Assembly (NCBI GenBank): GCA_015350385.1
Contig: WNKI01000005.1
Location: 1,125,906-1,189,905 of the forward strand
DNA length: 64,000 nt
Direction of reading: 5' to 3'
From: Aculops lycopersici
Taxonomy: Eukaryota; Arthropoda; Arachnida; Trombidiformes; Eriophyidae
Of this stretch, positions 1 through 11,931 are shown piece by piece. Position 1 is the stretch's first letter. Every line of letters starts with the position of its first letter. The notes beneath the pieces were generated by a model, which was not told the DNA's origin, did no database searches, and worked only from the letters and a program-made list of their open reading frames with translations. The position numbers and the translations under genes are program-made.

Positions 1-1594
1 TTAACTAACTAACTAACTGACCAACCATTTGACTCGCAAACTTCTCGCGCATTAGGAATCAGCAGATAGACAGGAAGTTGCGAGCTCAAGTTCAATTATG
101 AAGTTGCGCTCGCAATTTCAATTATAAACTTGCAAGCGCAGCAACTTCAATTATGGACTGGCCACTTGCGAGCGCAACATCATCTTCCTTTTCCCTCTCT
201 ACCTCTCTCACTTACTTACCTGCCTCTTGGACGAGAGATTGAGCAAAGGGCAGTGGTGCCAGCAAAAGCAAAAGCAACAGCAGCAGCATTTAGAGATCAT
301 CAATCTCCAGCTATTCGGATTTGCTTCTTTTCCCAATCTTTTACCTTTACCATCGATCAATTGCAATCCAATGGTCAGCGCTGGGCCTTGACACACCTGT
401 TGCGCCTGCACGGCCCCATAGATCTATGTTTGTTTCTCGCTTTGCCTCCCCGCCACTAGGATAAGGGGAAAATCAATTCTCGTTTGGTGGTCCGAGTTGT
501 CGTCGGCTTTGCTCACTTGATTGGTGGTAGTTGTGGTTGTGGTTTGGACGCTCGCTGCTTGCGGCCGGAAGCCGATCAGTTGGCCAGCAGCGGCGAGCAA
601 CGAGATAAATGAACACTATACAAACAAAACACCGGCGACGACGACTACTACTACCACCACTTCTACTACCAAGATGACCGTTCGAATGATCAACTAGAGA
701 TGCGCTGCAAAGCGAGAGCAACAAAGACGCCGACAGCAAGCTGACGAGTTGTTAAAAAGCTCAACTAGATTCCGTCCACCACTGGCCAAAGAGTCTCTAG
801 TTTCGGGATTCATCATCATTCATTCAAATTGAGCGCAAAGTCAAGGCAAAAGTCGCGGCTTAAGTGAAAAGTTAACTGCAGGGAGATGGCAAGAAGTCGA
901 CTTCTTTTGGCCCATCGGGAATTGGAAGCTCATTTAGCTGATAACAAATGAGCATCGAGCGCTAGAGCCGACGATCATATTGCATTTCTCGTCGCCGCTT
1001 CTTCGGCTGCTCCCTCGGCGGCGGCTGCTGCTGCTGCTGTCATCATGCGGTCGCCTGGGCCACAGATGGGCTGATAAAAAGGTTGACGCTGGCATGATCG
1101 TGAGCCGAGTGGCCAGCCAGCTAGTTTGCGAGTCCAGGTAGTCGGTGGTCTCGAGTTAGTGGCGGTTGCCATTCTAACGCTGCTGCCTTTGAGTTGGGGG
1201 GGGGGAACTTGACCGCGGACGCGAGACACACAATCAATAATAATTACCATCCTCGCAACTAGACAAATCTTTTAGAGGAAACAAGTTTTCTCTCTTTGCA
1301 AGTCCGAGTCGTCATCAAGTCAACTGGTGGCTAGTAGCTATGTAGAGTTTTATAGAGAGAAGATGGCCAACATCGATGACAAAATGAGCGAGCCAGAGAA
1401 TCACACGGCACCAGCAAAGTGAGTGCCACGCAGTCAGTAGCAGAGCGAGCAGTTACAAAACGATCGCTCAGCTGCAGAGACACCACTTGTGGAATGCGGC
1501 GAAAGGCGCGCCACTTGTTGCTCTTTCTCAAAACTCTACCTGCCTTCACAGTGACTTGTAAGACCTCCTCAACTCTACTCCAATCGATACCACG

Positions 1595-1618
1595 AACAAC
1601 AACAACAGCAGCAGCAGC

Positions 1619-1649
<31 letters not shown>

Positions 1650-1650
1650 G
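1595..1650. repeat. (CAA)n/(CAG)n trinucleotide tract
   Basis: An almost uninterrupted CAA run with a short CAG block, in non-coding DNA. Confidence 0.9.
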
Positions 1651-3180
1651 CGACGATTTTGTTAAACTTCCTCGGCTCAACAAATTCTCTCTATTGATAT
1701 GCAATCAACGATTATGATTAATGAGGGGCCAATTATTTTGCTCGCGTCGCGTTGCGGTTCAAATCGTGGCGCACGGGGAATATCTCCCGCGGATTTCTCG
1801 CTTCGGCTCTCTGGCTTTAATTTCTGGCTTCATTGGTCACTCGCCGTTGTCCTCTCCGTTATTAATTCGGTTCGTTTGTTGTGGTTGTGTTGGAAATTTT
1901 TGAACCTGAATTTCATGCACGAGAAATGGGAAACCAAGACAAAAGGGACGTGGAAAAAAGTGGACGCGCGTTAGCCTTGTTGTCGCCGCTCCCAATATCG
2001 CCGCAGATTTTCTCGCTCACGTTGCTCTCTGTCTCTTTATTTTTTGCCTGCTTGTTAACAGCCAAGTGGCCAATCAAGTGGCTAACCAGCTACAGCTTCC
2101 CCTAAAACAAATGACCAACGACGCAGACGACGAGCGCGACACGGAAAACAATTAATTATGCGTATAACTCGCTAGGGTCAAGAGGCCAATTTGACTTTCC
2201 ATTAGCAAGACTAGCAACTTAAAAGTAGGTTGTTGTTGTTGTTGTCGTTGTCGTTGGAACGAGAGCAAATTTTGCTCCTTCTCCATTGACTTTTGCTCAG
2301 TTCAGTGTTTTTGGCGTCACTTTGCCACTTAATCCAAGTCTCTGGCTCACGGCGGCAGGCAAGTCTACGGGGAAAATTACGAAAATGACTAAACTCGTCA
2401 GTAATATTTTGGCGCCTCTGTAGTTTGTCATGCGAAGTGAAGCTGAGGATCTCTTTTCAAAATCTCTCTCCCTCTGCACAAGATTTTCATTGCGAAAATT
2501 AGGTTGACTTGGCTAATTTTGCTTTAATTTGAACCACACAACCGAACGACGACGACGATTGAGCGATCAGCGTGTTGACGTTGTATTTGTTTTTCACTAG
2601 TCGTCGTCTCCTCCCACTTCTTTTGCCCTTTTCATGTTATAATGATATACTAATAGTATATTGCTACCACTAACACGGCTACTGTACGAGCAGCGAGCGC
2701 AAATTAACCTTAGAGCAACATAATTGAACCAAATAGATGGACGACTAGTGGTGGCAGTTGCGCGCTTAGAGTTGAGGCGTTAGGAGGCGACATAATAATA
2801 TCATCAATCACTTTGCTGCTGATGTTGCTAGTGTTATTAGTATTAGCGACGACAGTAACACTGCCACCAATAGAAGCAGCGGTAATTAGTTGAGCTCGGT
2901 GATCAGCTGGGCCAAAAAGAGCAGCAAACACCTAGGAGTATGGCACCAGCTAGTCGTTTGAGTTAATTATTGTCTCATCGTTTGTGTGGCGACAAATGAC
3001 TCTTTTTTCTTCACGCTGCAAACTGCAGCCAACTTGAGCAAAAGATTCTAGTTGTTATCATTATCATTATTCTTATTATTGGAAAGTTTTCTTCTCCTGC
3101 CTTGTAATGATCTCATTCACTCGTTTACCTTACGACTAATAGTGGCCACTTAAGGCTCATTAACTGCGCCTCAATAGAAA

Positions 3181-3202
3181 GAGATAGAGAGAGAGAGAGA
3201 AT
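3181..3202. repeat. (GA)n microsatellite
   Basis: Short GA-dinucleotide run, one of several in this gene-poor stretch. Another lies at about 5926-5945, with CT-rich runs at about 5366-5384 and 5755-5779. Confidence 0.85.
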
Positions 3203-4876
3203 CTACAGGTTGCGTGATCTAAAGCCACTAATAAAAGAGAAGAATTTTTCTCTTTTAAAAATTTTTGCCCATTTCCACGGAGCTCGAAAGCCACACAAGT
3301 TTAAATTTAAATTTGCTTCAAAAAATACAAAATTAGACTAGAGAGAGGGAGAAACTTGCCCACTCTCAAATGTTGGACTTCAACTTCCCGCTCGTCTTCG
3401 TTCAACATTCTAAAAGAATCATCTGATCGCGTTTCAAGTTCGAGCCTCGAGTTTGCATCCAACAGGTGGGCAAATGGAACTTGAAACATCGTTCTACAGA
3501 GTGAGAGATTTGGAAGTGAGCAAAATTTTTTTCGAGTCGTGATGTACTAACAACCACCGCCAACCAATGAGAGGAAAGAGGAGGAAAAATCACAAAGAAC
3601 GTTTAGGCTTAATTTCTTTCGATTATGATTTTGTTCGGCAAACTTTATTTCAAATTTAGATTCATATTCGGATTCAGATTCAAATTAAATTAATAGTGCG
3701 TAACTATAAATTTCATCCAATACCGATGCAGCTCCAAGAATTAACACACAAACAGAGAGAGAGAAAGAGACACACACAGAAACTTCTTGAATTATTAACA
3801 CGGTGATTTGAGACAATCTCGCTAGACAGACTCGCTTCGTTACCTGGCTGGCTTGCCGAATTGCCACCTGTTGCTAGATGTAGCAGTACAAGTATTGGTT
3901 CGCCGCAGAGAGGAGTTTAGCGCGCTTGCTCGCTGACCACATATAGGGAGAGTTTACTCTGTGTGCATGTGCGCTGCAAATCTGGAAACTCAATTAGCTA
4001 CCACCTGTTACTAATCAGTTCGATCAGTAATACTTTGCTTGGGTTTCCGTCAAAATTTCACTTTTTGTATTTGCTCGTTGGTCTAATTCAAAGGTTAAAA
4101 TTTTGCCAATCTATCCAAATCAAATTGCAGCCAGCAAAATTAAAATGATCATCGATCATTTTCATCCTCTAATGAGCTTGAGTGAGCATCACACTCATAT
4201 TTAAACGTTCTTCGCTCGAGGTTGCTGCTTCTTAGGGCTGCCGTTTAATGGGAATAGTCAAAAGCAAGTCCCGATACTCGGCAAGCAACAGGTGAGAGTT
4301 CGGGAAAAGTCAAAACAAATAAACGCCACGTTCCTCGCCCAAGGGGACGGCAAATGATAGTTGCGAGTGGCTGGTTGATGAACAACCACCAGGTGACTGG
4401 CTAGTTGGCTTATGTTAAGGTGAGCTGAGCTGAGGTGAAGTGAGTCCGTCAAGAGCAACCATAGCTCAAAGTTAACCATCCTTTGCCTGCATGATGATGT
4501 GAGTGTTGTGATCCAATCTGATCATTATTGTTGCTGGTCTCGTTTGGTTAGATTAAATGGCTAACTTGGTTTAAAGAGCGAGATTATCGACAGGTTGGCC
4601 AAGTGCCTATATAAGTGGAGCTTGAGCCAGAGGGCCAATTGAGCGGCAAACTGGCAGTGACGAGCAACAGGTTGCCCAGGCGCCGCGCACAAGTGGCCGA
4701 GGATGGGTCACGTGCAGTGAGAAAACCTTCAATATTAATATCAAATGATGATAGTTAGGCGCAAAGGTTAGACTGCGAGCCACTCGATTAATCATATAGA
4801 TCCTCGAATAATAATCACCTTCATCGTCATCGTTAGCTAAATTGAATTCTGGTATTAGATTCGAAATCGGATTAGC

Positions 4877-4904
<28 letters not shown>
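4877..4904. repeat. (ATT)n microsatellite
   Basis: Run of ATT units, followed at about 4915-4950 by a degenerate CCATTT hexamer repeat. Confidence 0.9.
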
Positions 4905-4908
<4 letters not shown>

Positions 4909-7728
4909 TGCCATTTCCATTAGAATTTCAATTTCCATTTCCATTTCCATCACCATCACTATTACTATTACGTTTAGTGCTGTTGCCGCTGTTGTTGTTG
5001 TCGGTGTCGGCGAGCTCCTTTTCAAGTGGGCGGAGCGACGAGATGTCTCGAGTGGCAGCGCCATTTAGCGCGCCCGGCGTGTGACTAGATAATCTTAATT
5101 AATTGGACGCCGATTGTTCCAAGCTCCGTCCCTCTCTTTCTCTTTTTAATCACCCAACTTCAGGTAGAGATTTCCACGTTCAGCAACACAACCACATAAA
5201 CACCCTCTTCTCTTGCAGGTGGTTGCAACCAGAGCACAACAGCAGAATATTAAACATCATCGATGTCAACCTTTACTCTCGCTCTATAACTCAAGGCGAA
5301 AATTTAGGCTTCGCTTTCGTCCCCTCTCCCGTCTGATCATTCCAGATACTTCAAGTTGATTGCAAGTCTCTCTCTCTCTCTCTTTTGGTTTGTCTCGTTG
5401 CTAATCAGCTGATTATTTACACACGCACACAAAAACACATACTCCCACAGTTGTAATGGATAGCAAGCTAGCTAAATGTTCATTTGTCCCGATCTCTTGA
5501 GCCTGATAAGGCAACGTATCGCTTCTTCCCCCACCTTAAATGCCCCGCAACCGTTGCCTTTACCTGGAATAAAAAGCGTCAACAGCAACAAAAAACGATT
5601 ACGCTCTTTTTTCTCGGAGTTGAAGCTAAAAGCAAAGCTGATGACGCTTTAGTTTAATCTCGCAACTAAATTAAACAATTATAAACATTATTAATTGAAT
5701 GCGCATTCCAAACACTTTGCTTCCTCTACTTTGTCGTGTGTCACTTTGTTTTATCTCTCTCTCCCTCCCTCCCTCCCTGTCTGCCGTTCGAGTTCGAATT
5801 GCAGCCCAAGCAGGAATTCTATACTAAGGGAGGGGCCAGATTAGTAGCGTAACTGCTGGAATCGCCAAGTTAGATAGAATTAGTGGCATGTTAGCAGATG
5901 GAAAAGGTCGAGGTTCGGTGGAGGGAGAGAGAGAGAGAGAGAGAGCAACAGGTGAGTGAGTGAGTGGCAACTAATAATAATATAATTGAAAAAATAGGAT
6001 CCTCACAGCAGCAGGTAGCAGTTCCATTTAACTCTACCTGACTAAATGCACGCAGATGCCTTGCAGGCTTCGGGTAAATAGCTAGCTTTTCCGATGCACA
6101 CCTAAGACTTATAAATCGTCCTCATCGCATCGTCGGTGGTAGCATTGGCAATGACGGTGATGGAGGCAACAAGTGGCTGCAAGTCGGAGCATCAATTCAC
6201 ACAACGACCAGCAGCCAATGAAGACTCTAAATCTTCATAATCGTTTCGCTCTTTTATCTAGGCAACCATCGCCGGTCGCTCTTTTAACTATTTGCCGACT
6301 TTAGAGTTGGTATTGGCGGCGCAAGCTATGGGCACGCAACAGGTGAGTTGCCGTTGGGTCCAGTTGCTCATCCATCTTCTGTGAGTCGAGTTTAGTGGTT
6401 GCTGCCTGGCTGCTTTAGAGTGCACTGGATGCAATATAACAAAGTCGATAGGCTTCCATAGTAAATTGCTAGTAATTGGGTAGCTAGCAAGTTGTTGCAT
6501 TATGCCTTCTAGTTCGCTCAAACGACTCAAACTAGCCTCTCTCATAATTTCTCCGCTCAATTTAGGCCGCTAAACGACGTTAATGTCTCTCATCATAGTT
6601 GGTTTGTTTGCATTGAAATATTAACCACTATTTGTGATTATATGCGTCACAGATACAGACAGATAATCAGATAGGTAGATAAATGAATAGTCGAACAAAC
6701 AGCTAGACTAGCTGGAAAGCCAGCTAGCTATCTAGCTAGTTAGTCATTAAGCTGAATGCCACAACCAAGACCTAACTAAAACTCTCTCGGGTAGCTCGCC
6801 AAATTGATTGGCTGATCGGTCAACACCGATAAGCGGACAAGTGGCGGCGCCGGCGGGACCCAGAACAACCTGTTGCCTTACTGCCGCATTGCATAGCGTT
6901 CGTTCGTTCGTCCGTTGGCTTCAGGTTGATTTTGCCTCGGACTCGAGCGTTTAAAGCAGTTCAATCGTTTGCTCGGAAGTTGGAGAACTGGAGAGAAACC
7001 AAACCAATTGGACCACCAAACCAATTTGAGTGGTTCGCGTGTCAGCCATCTTGTGTAGTATGATAAACTTAATCTTTACTAGCCACCTGATAGCCGCAAG
7101 TAGGTAGGCGGGCAACCGCAAGAGCAGCTAGCAAATTAGCTCAATTATTTGGACATGCGAATCAGAGTGCAGTGTAGTGTCCATTTGGTCGCTTGGAATT
7201 GGAGTAGTAGTGGTAGTAGTCTGGCGCACGCCAACCATCACGTGATTCATTGAGGAATAAGAGCAGCAATTGAAGACGAGGCTCCATGCAACAATAGTTA
7301 TAATGATAATAGCAATAATAAAATTGAGTCATCATTATCATTCTAATGCCGCTTTCCACCAGCTACCTGTTGCAGCAGCAGCAGCAGTAGTGGTAGTAGC
7401 TATGTAAAATCGACGCCGCTGCAGCCGCCGAGAGTTGGTGGCAATTAAATTAGTGTTCAAAAATTCGTTTGCTTGCCGCTTCTACCGACCGGCCAAGCGC
7501 CCGGCGTGTGTAGGTGAGCGAGTGTTTGGTTTATCAATTCGAAGCAAATCAAATCAGAATCTAGCTGCCACTTGAGGCATTGAGTGTGATCCAATGCTTT
7601 GCGCTGGGTTCCGTCGGAAACTTTGCCTAGTTTTACGGCACTCTTCTCGGCGCAGTAGCAGTTCACGCTATCATAATATCCACCGCCAATCGCCAGCTAT
7701 CGTCGCGCAATCACACTCGGCAACGATA

Positions 7729-7769
7729 GCAACAGGTGCGCTGGCCAGCGAGGCCGGCGCACCTGTTGC
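7729..7769. repeat. Hairpin built from two inverted GCAACAGGTG sites
   Basis: The arm GCAACAGGTGCGC (7729-7741) is matched perfectly by its complement at 7757-7769. The spacer continues the stem: T/G wobble at 7742/7756, then GGCC (7743-7746) against GGCC (7752-7755), leaving a 5-nt loop. The total stem is about 18 bp. It may be a paired binding site or a transcribed hairpin; the sequence does not say which. Confidence 0.8.
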
Positions 7770-8366
7770 CACTCTCTAGATTAACTTACAATTGCAAGCG
7801 AACGAGCACACAACTACCAATTGGCATATGAATGAATTGCAAGGCCAGCTACACTGCGCGCTGACTTCAGGAGGATTCCACCCATTTTATCACCTGCAAA
7901 CAAACTGCAATGGGAGAAGCAAGCTGCCTAGTGGTGCAAGTGTAAATTTGTATCTCTCTAGCTACACTCGCAATCACAGTCGAGCGTGGCAACTCTAGGA
8001 CCGCGACCATCATCAAAATGTACTGCCCATCGGCGGCCAGCTAAGTCTGACCAGACGAGTGGCGGCTGATCATTAAGAAATTGGTTTGGCTATTGAGGTC
8101 TCAGTTGAGTTTTAGGCCAATAGGACTCTGCAGTAATGGCGACTGACTCGATTAAGCTGTTGAGTTTGATTGATAAGTTTGACTCGCTACGACCGCTACC
8201 GCTGCTGCTGCCGCCATTTCAATCGAAACGCCGGCTCCAATAAAAGGCAATCTATTTAGCTGTGCACTTGGGGTTTACTTGAGAAGCCGATGTTGCCATT
8301 TGCTTACCTGGTTGCTGAGAGGCACGCAATAACTCATCCAGTGTCATTACGTATGAGCGAGAAAAA

Positions 8367-8383
8367 AACACACACACACACAT
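8367..8383. repeat. (CA)n microsatellite
   Basis: Short CA run following an A-tract, 15 bp before the GCAACAGGTG at 8398. Confidence 0.85.
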
Positions 8384-11300
8384 AAGTAGCAGCAAAAGCA
8401 ACAGGTGATGCTTGCTAATGGGCCTACATTGTGGCTACATACTATTGCCTCAATTGTATATTGTAGACTCGTCAGTTGCATCAAGTCGCAGTCCAAGTCT
8501 AAATCTCAATCGAGTTGCCGCCACCGCCAAATAATCGACACTGCTACTGATTGCGGCACCCAAAAGGCAGCAGTAGCAACATAGCAGCAAACTACCTGCC
8601 AACCAATCACTTAACAAAGAGAGATAGAGGCGGCTTCATAATAGAGAGATAAAAAGGCACCATCAGTTGCCTTTGTTCACGTCAGCATGATCATCATCAT
8701 CGTCCTCATCAAATGAAATCAAATTAAAACTTCACTCGGCAGTCAATCGATCTAAAAGAGTCGCAGAAACTCATTAGCTTCACTTGATTGACTAGTCTTT
8801 TTACTCGTTCGTCTTTGTTATCTTACTTAGGTTTGGTGTTAGTTAGTCGATCGGGCAACAGATAGCCGATAGTTTGTTGTGATGCTGCTACTTTATTGAT
8901 TGCCACCGTCGAGTCGATTCTAATTTTCCCTAGCTTAGCACTAGGAGAGAGAGAATCAAATTGTTAGGATTAACTTGGGAAAATGAAGCTTAAGTCGTCA
9001 GGTTCTCTCCCAACTCATATCAACTAAAAGATTGCTGTCGTTAGACGGAGACTGCATATCAACTCTGAGGCCATATAGTTCACGAGTTTACTTTTGCTTT
9101 TCTTTGGTTTAGCAGCGGATCCCTTGATGAGCTTTGAAGGTTCATTAAGCAAGTGCCCCCACCTAATTGTGTGCTGATTTGATAATAATAACCAACTCGC
9201 TCCCTTGGTCTCCGCTAAGATTAGATAACAATGCAATTTGAATGTCTCGCTCTGGTTGACTCTATGACAAGTAAATGGGATGAGTACAAGTGAGCAGTTG
9301 CTTCCGAGAGATACGCTCAATGGGAATGGTAATTAAGGAGAAGGAGGAGGAAATGAGATAATAGCAGTGAGGAAGAGGGAGAGAGACAGTAACAATAACT
9401 ATATTATTTGGTTGTGGTTGCGTTTTAATCGTTGGCCATTAATAATGACTAACAAACTTGAACTCGAGGCGATCAGAAGCAAAGTGAGCAGTCGAGTAGA
9501 GGACTAGTGAAAGAAAGAATGAAACTTGACTTCTGGTTCGTTATTCTGGTCCGTCTAGTTTATCATGTTAATTTAGCTAGCTCATCATTTAGATCAACTC
9601 AAGCAAAACCGATCCCATTGACTAACTCCTTTGTCTTTAGCTTCTATCTGAAGACACTAAAGCCACCACTACACGTCTCGAGCGACCACCACAACAACAA
9701 TCGGCGCCAACTAATAAGTGAACCCCGAGGCTCAGTGTTGGTCATAGTCATGGAGAAAGAAGAGGCGAGTAATCATCGTGAGGCGCTTTGAGCAAGTAGA
9801 AGCTTGAAGTGGTGGAGGCGAGTGTTGACTCGATCGTTTGCAGTCGTCATCATATACTCACTATCAATTCGTATGTATATATGATAGTTTATGATGAGTT
9901 CATAAACTGAGTTACCGTGGCGCTCGTGCAGAAGTTTAAATTTAAATATCTCCTTCTCTCTTTCTCGCTCATTAACAACAATAACAACTAGCATAACAAT
10001 CGCAGCTAGTGAGTTGGTTAGTCAGAAATGAATTGCAGCACTTGCAAAACAAAACTCATTGACCTGACTAACTGACTAGCCAGTTAGCTTTTTAGTGTTG
10101 GTCTAATCTTCACTGGCGCGCGACAAACTGACGACGAGCTGCTCACTTGAAATTGATGCGTCATCTACACAAAACAAGAGTATCATCTACTTTGAGCGGA
10201 GAGAATCCCTCCCTCTCCCTCTATCTTGCTATGTGGTCCCTTGAGTCGTTGCTGTGACTCAAGAGCAAGCAAGTGAGCAACAAACTCACACGTTAATTGT
10301 TGTTAGTAACTCCATTTGCACCATCGTCTGGCCAAACGCGCTAATTTTCATTCATGAAATAAGTGAGACAACAAGACGGACCACAAGCTAAACATTAGCT
10401 TGCCAGTGAGCCGAATCACTGGTTCCCTTGTCCAAGTTTGTTGTCGAGCGCTTACTGCTTCACTTGCTCCTCTGGCTTCACTTGATTCAACTTCATCCTC
10501 TGGAGTTTTGGAAATCAACGGAAACAGAACGAAAAATTCCCCTAGTGTCTTCTCATTCTCCTTCTCCTTCTCTTTCTCGTCTTCATCTCTTCAACTTTCC
10601 AAGCTAAACTAGCTGTTGTTTCTCCTCGCGTTCAATTGGTTTCAGTTGCTGGCTGCAACTGGCAAGTCAACTAGCAAAAAGCATTAGATTTGCCAATTTG
10701 AAGACCGTGAAAACGAGACTTTACTCTCGTGACTTTCGCCTGATTCTCAGTTTAAACGTGAATTTCTACAACTCTCGCCCAAGTATCTCATTTAACTAAC
10801 CAACTAACAAATATCTTCCCAATAACAGGAAAACAATCATTGCGGTTTATGAGCATTCAAGTAGCAGAAGCAGGAGCATTAGTAGTGCTAGTGGCGTACA
10901 ATTGAACCACCAATTTTAATGTCAAGAATGACGAGCATGCGAATCGGAAGCCGCCGCCAGTTGAGAGTCGAAAAAGGGAAGATGTGGGCGGCAAATGGAA
11001 GAGAATCTCCTATTTCTAATGATATCTAATGCAAAAGCGCTAACTTAACTCGAGTTTTGTATCCTAAACTATCGTGAATTCTTTCGTCTGCTAGGTAACT
11101 AAACTAAATTAACTAGACAGACACTCAGTGTGATAATAGAAGTAGTAATTACAATACTACTAATGAGGACACATCGGAATGATGATGTCTCCTACTCTCT
11201 TTTAAACTTGGCGCTAGCTTTACTACTGCTCAAATACTACATCAGAACCAACCCATCTCGTGTCCTGTCATCTTCTCGTCTTCATTTGCTCGTCTCTTGA

Positions 11301-11887
11301 ACCTCCCTGTTTCTTAGTTTTAACAGGCCGATGAACTAGAACAATTGAATTGAATTTGAAACACACAAGTATAATATACTTCCAGCTTTTGGCTGCTCTA
11401 AGTGCCAACACACAAATAGCTCATTAAAATTGCTGCCTCCGTTGCCGTCGCCTAGCTCCTGTCCTCAGGGCTCCAAGTAACAGATGACGTTATTTTCTGC
11501 GCTCTGTTACAATCTCCTAACTCACTTGTCTTCTCTTGAAGTTCACCATCACCACTACCACTAACAAGTACAACTAAACTCATCGTTGACTAGTTATACG
11601 TATAACTGAGACGAGGAATATATGTATATATAAATATAGACAGTGGATAGGTAAAGCTAAAAGCGGGGCCAATGATGGCGGAGCTTTCTGTGTCTGTTGC
11701 GCCGCCGATTCCAAATAGGATATCGAGTGAGATAAACGAAGTTGACAGCTAGAGGGATGACTTGAGACGGATTTGTGACTGACGCTCTTCAAGCTTAGAA
11801 GTCGACTTCAGTGCCGTTCGCATACAACTATATGTATGCATATATATATATATAAATTATACTTATATACAACTCTCTTCGTCTGAA

Positions 11888-11893
11888 TTTATT
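11888..11893 (-). terminator. Polyadenylation signal of HRD1
   Basis: AATAAA on the minus strand about 40 nt beyond the HRD1 stop codon. The spacing suits a very short 3' UTR, as expected in a compact genome. Confidence 0.6.
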
Positions 11894-11931
11894 TATGACA
11901 AGTTGAAATGGATGATACTTCGACGCGTCGC

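Larger units (their letters stand above)
394..8407. promoter_or_regulatory. Cluster of GCAACAGGT (Scratch/Snail-type E-box) sites
   Basis: Exact GCAACAGGT with a following G, T or A occurs on the plus strand at 4285, 4664, 5945, 6336, 7729 and 8398. Its complement occurs at 394, 3865, 6867, 7364 and 7760. Near-matches lie at 3460 (CAACAGGTG preceded by C) and 4002 (GTAACAGGTG on the minus strand). CAGGTG is the core bound by Snail-superfamily zinc fingers, and GCAACAGGTG is close to the published preference of Scratch proteins. Function as an enhancer is inferred. Confidence 0.55.
1..11887. other. Gene-poor stretch, probable cis-regulatory DNA
   Basis: No reading frame here has family similarity, and the open frames are short and rich in simple sequence. 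The stretch holds microsatellites, many AT-rich homeodomain-like cores, and at least eleven copies of GCAACAGGT on both strands, annotated separately. Its size is unusual beside the compact genes to the right. It could be the regulatory domain or a long intron of a gene left of the window. I see no tRNA, snRNA or rRNA in it. A TATATAAG box lies near 4607 but no gene follows it. Confidence 0.6.

Noticed and set aside
4600..4640. TATA-type promoter at the TATATAAG box near 4607
   Set aside because: No credible coding region or conserved initiator follows in either direction.
394..8407. GCAACAGGTGAGT-like copies as splice donors (CAG|GTGAGT) of hidden exons
   Set aside because: Only a few copies continue with a donor consensus; others continue GGTT, GGTGC or GGTAGC, they occur on both strands, and none ends a plausible coding exon.
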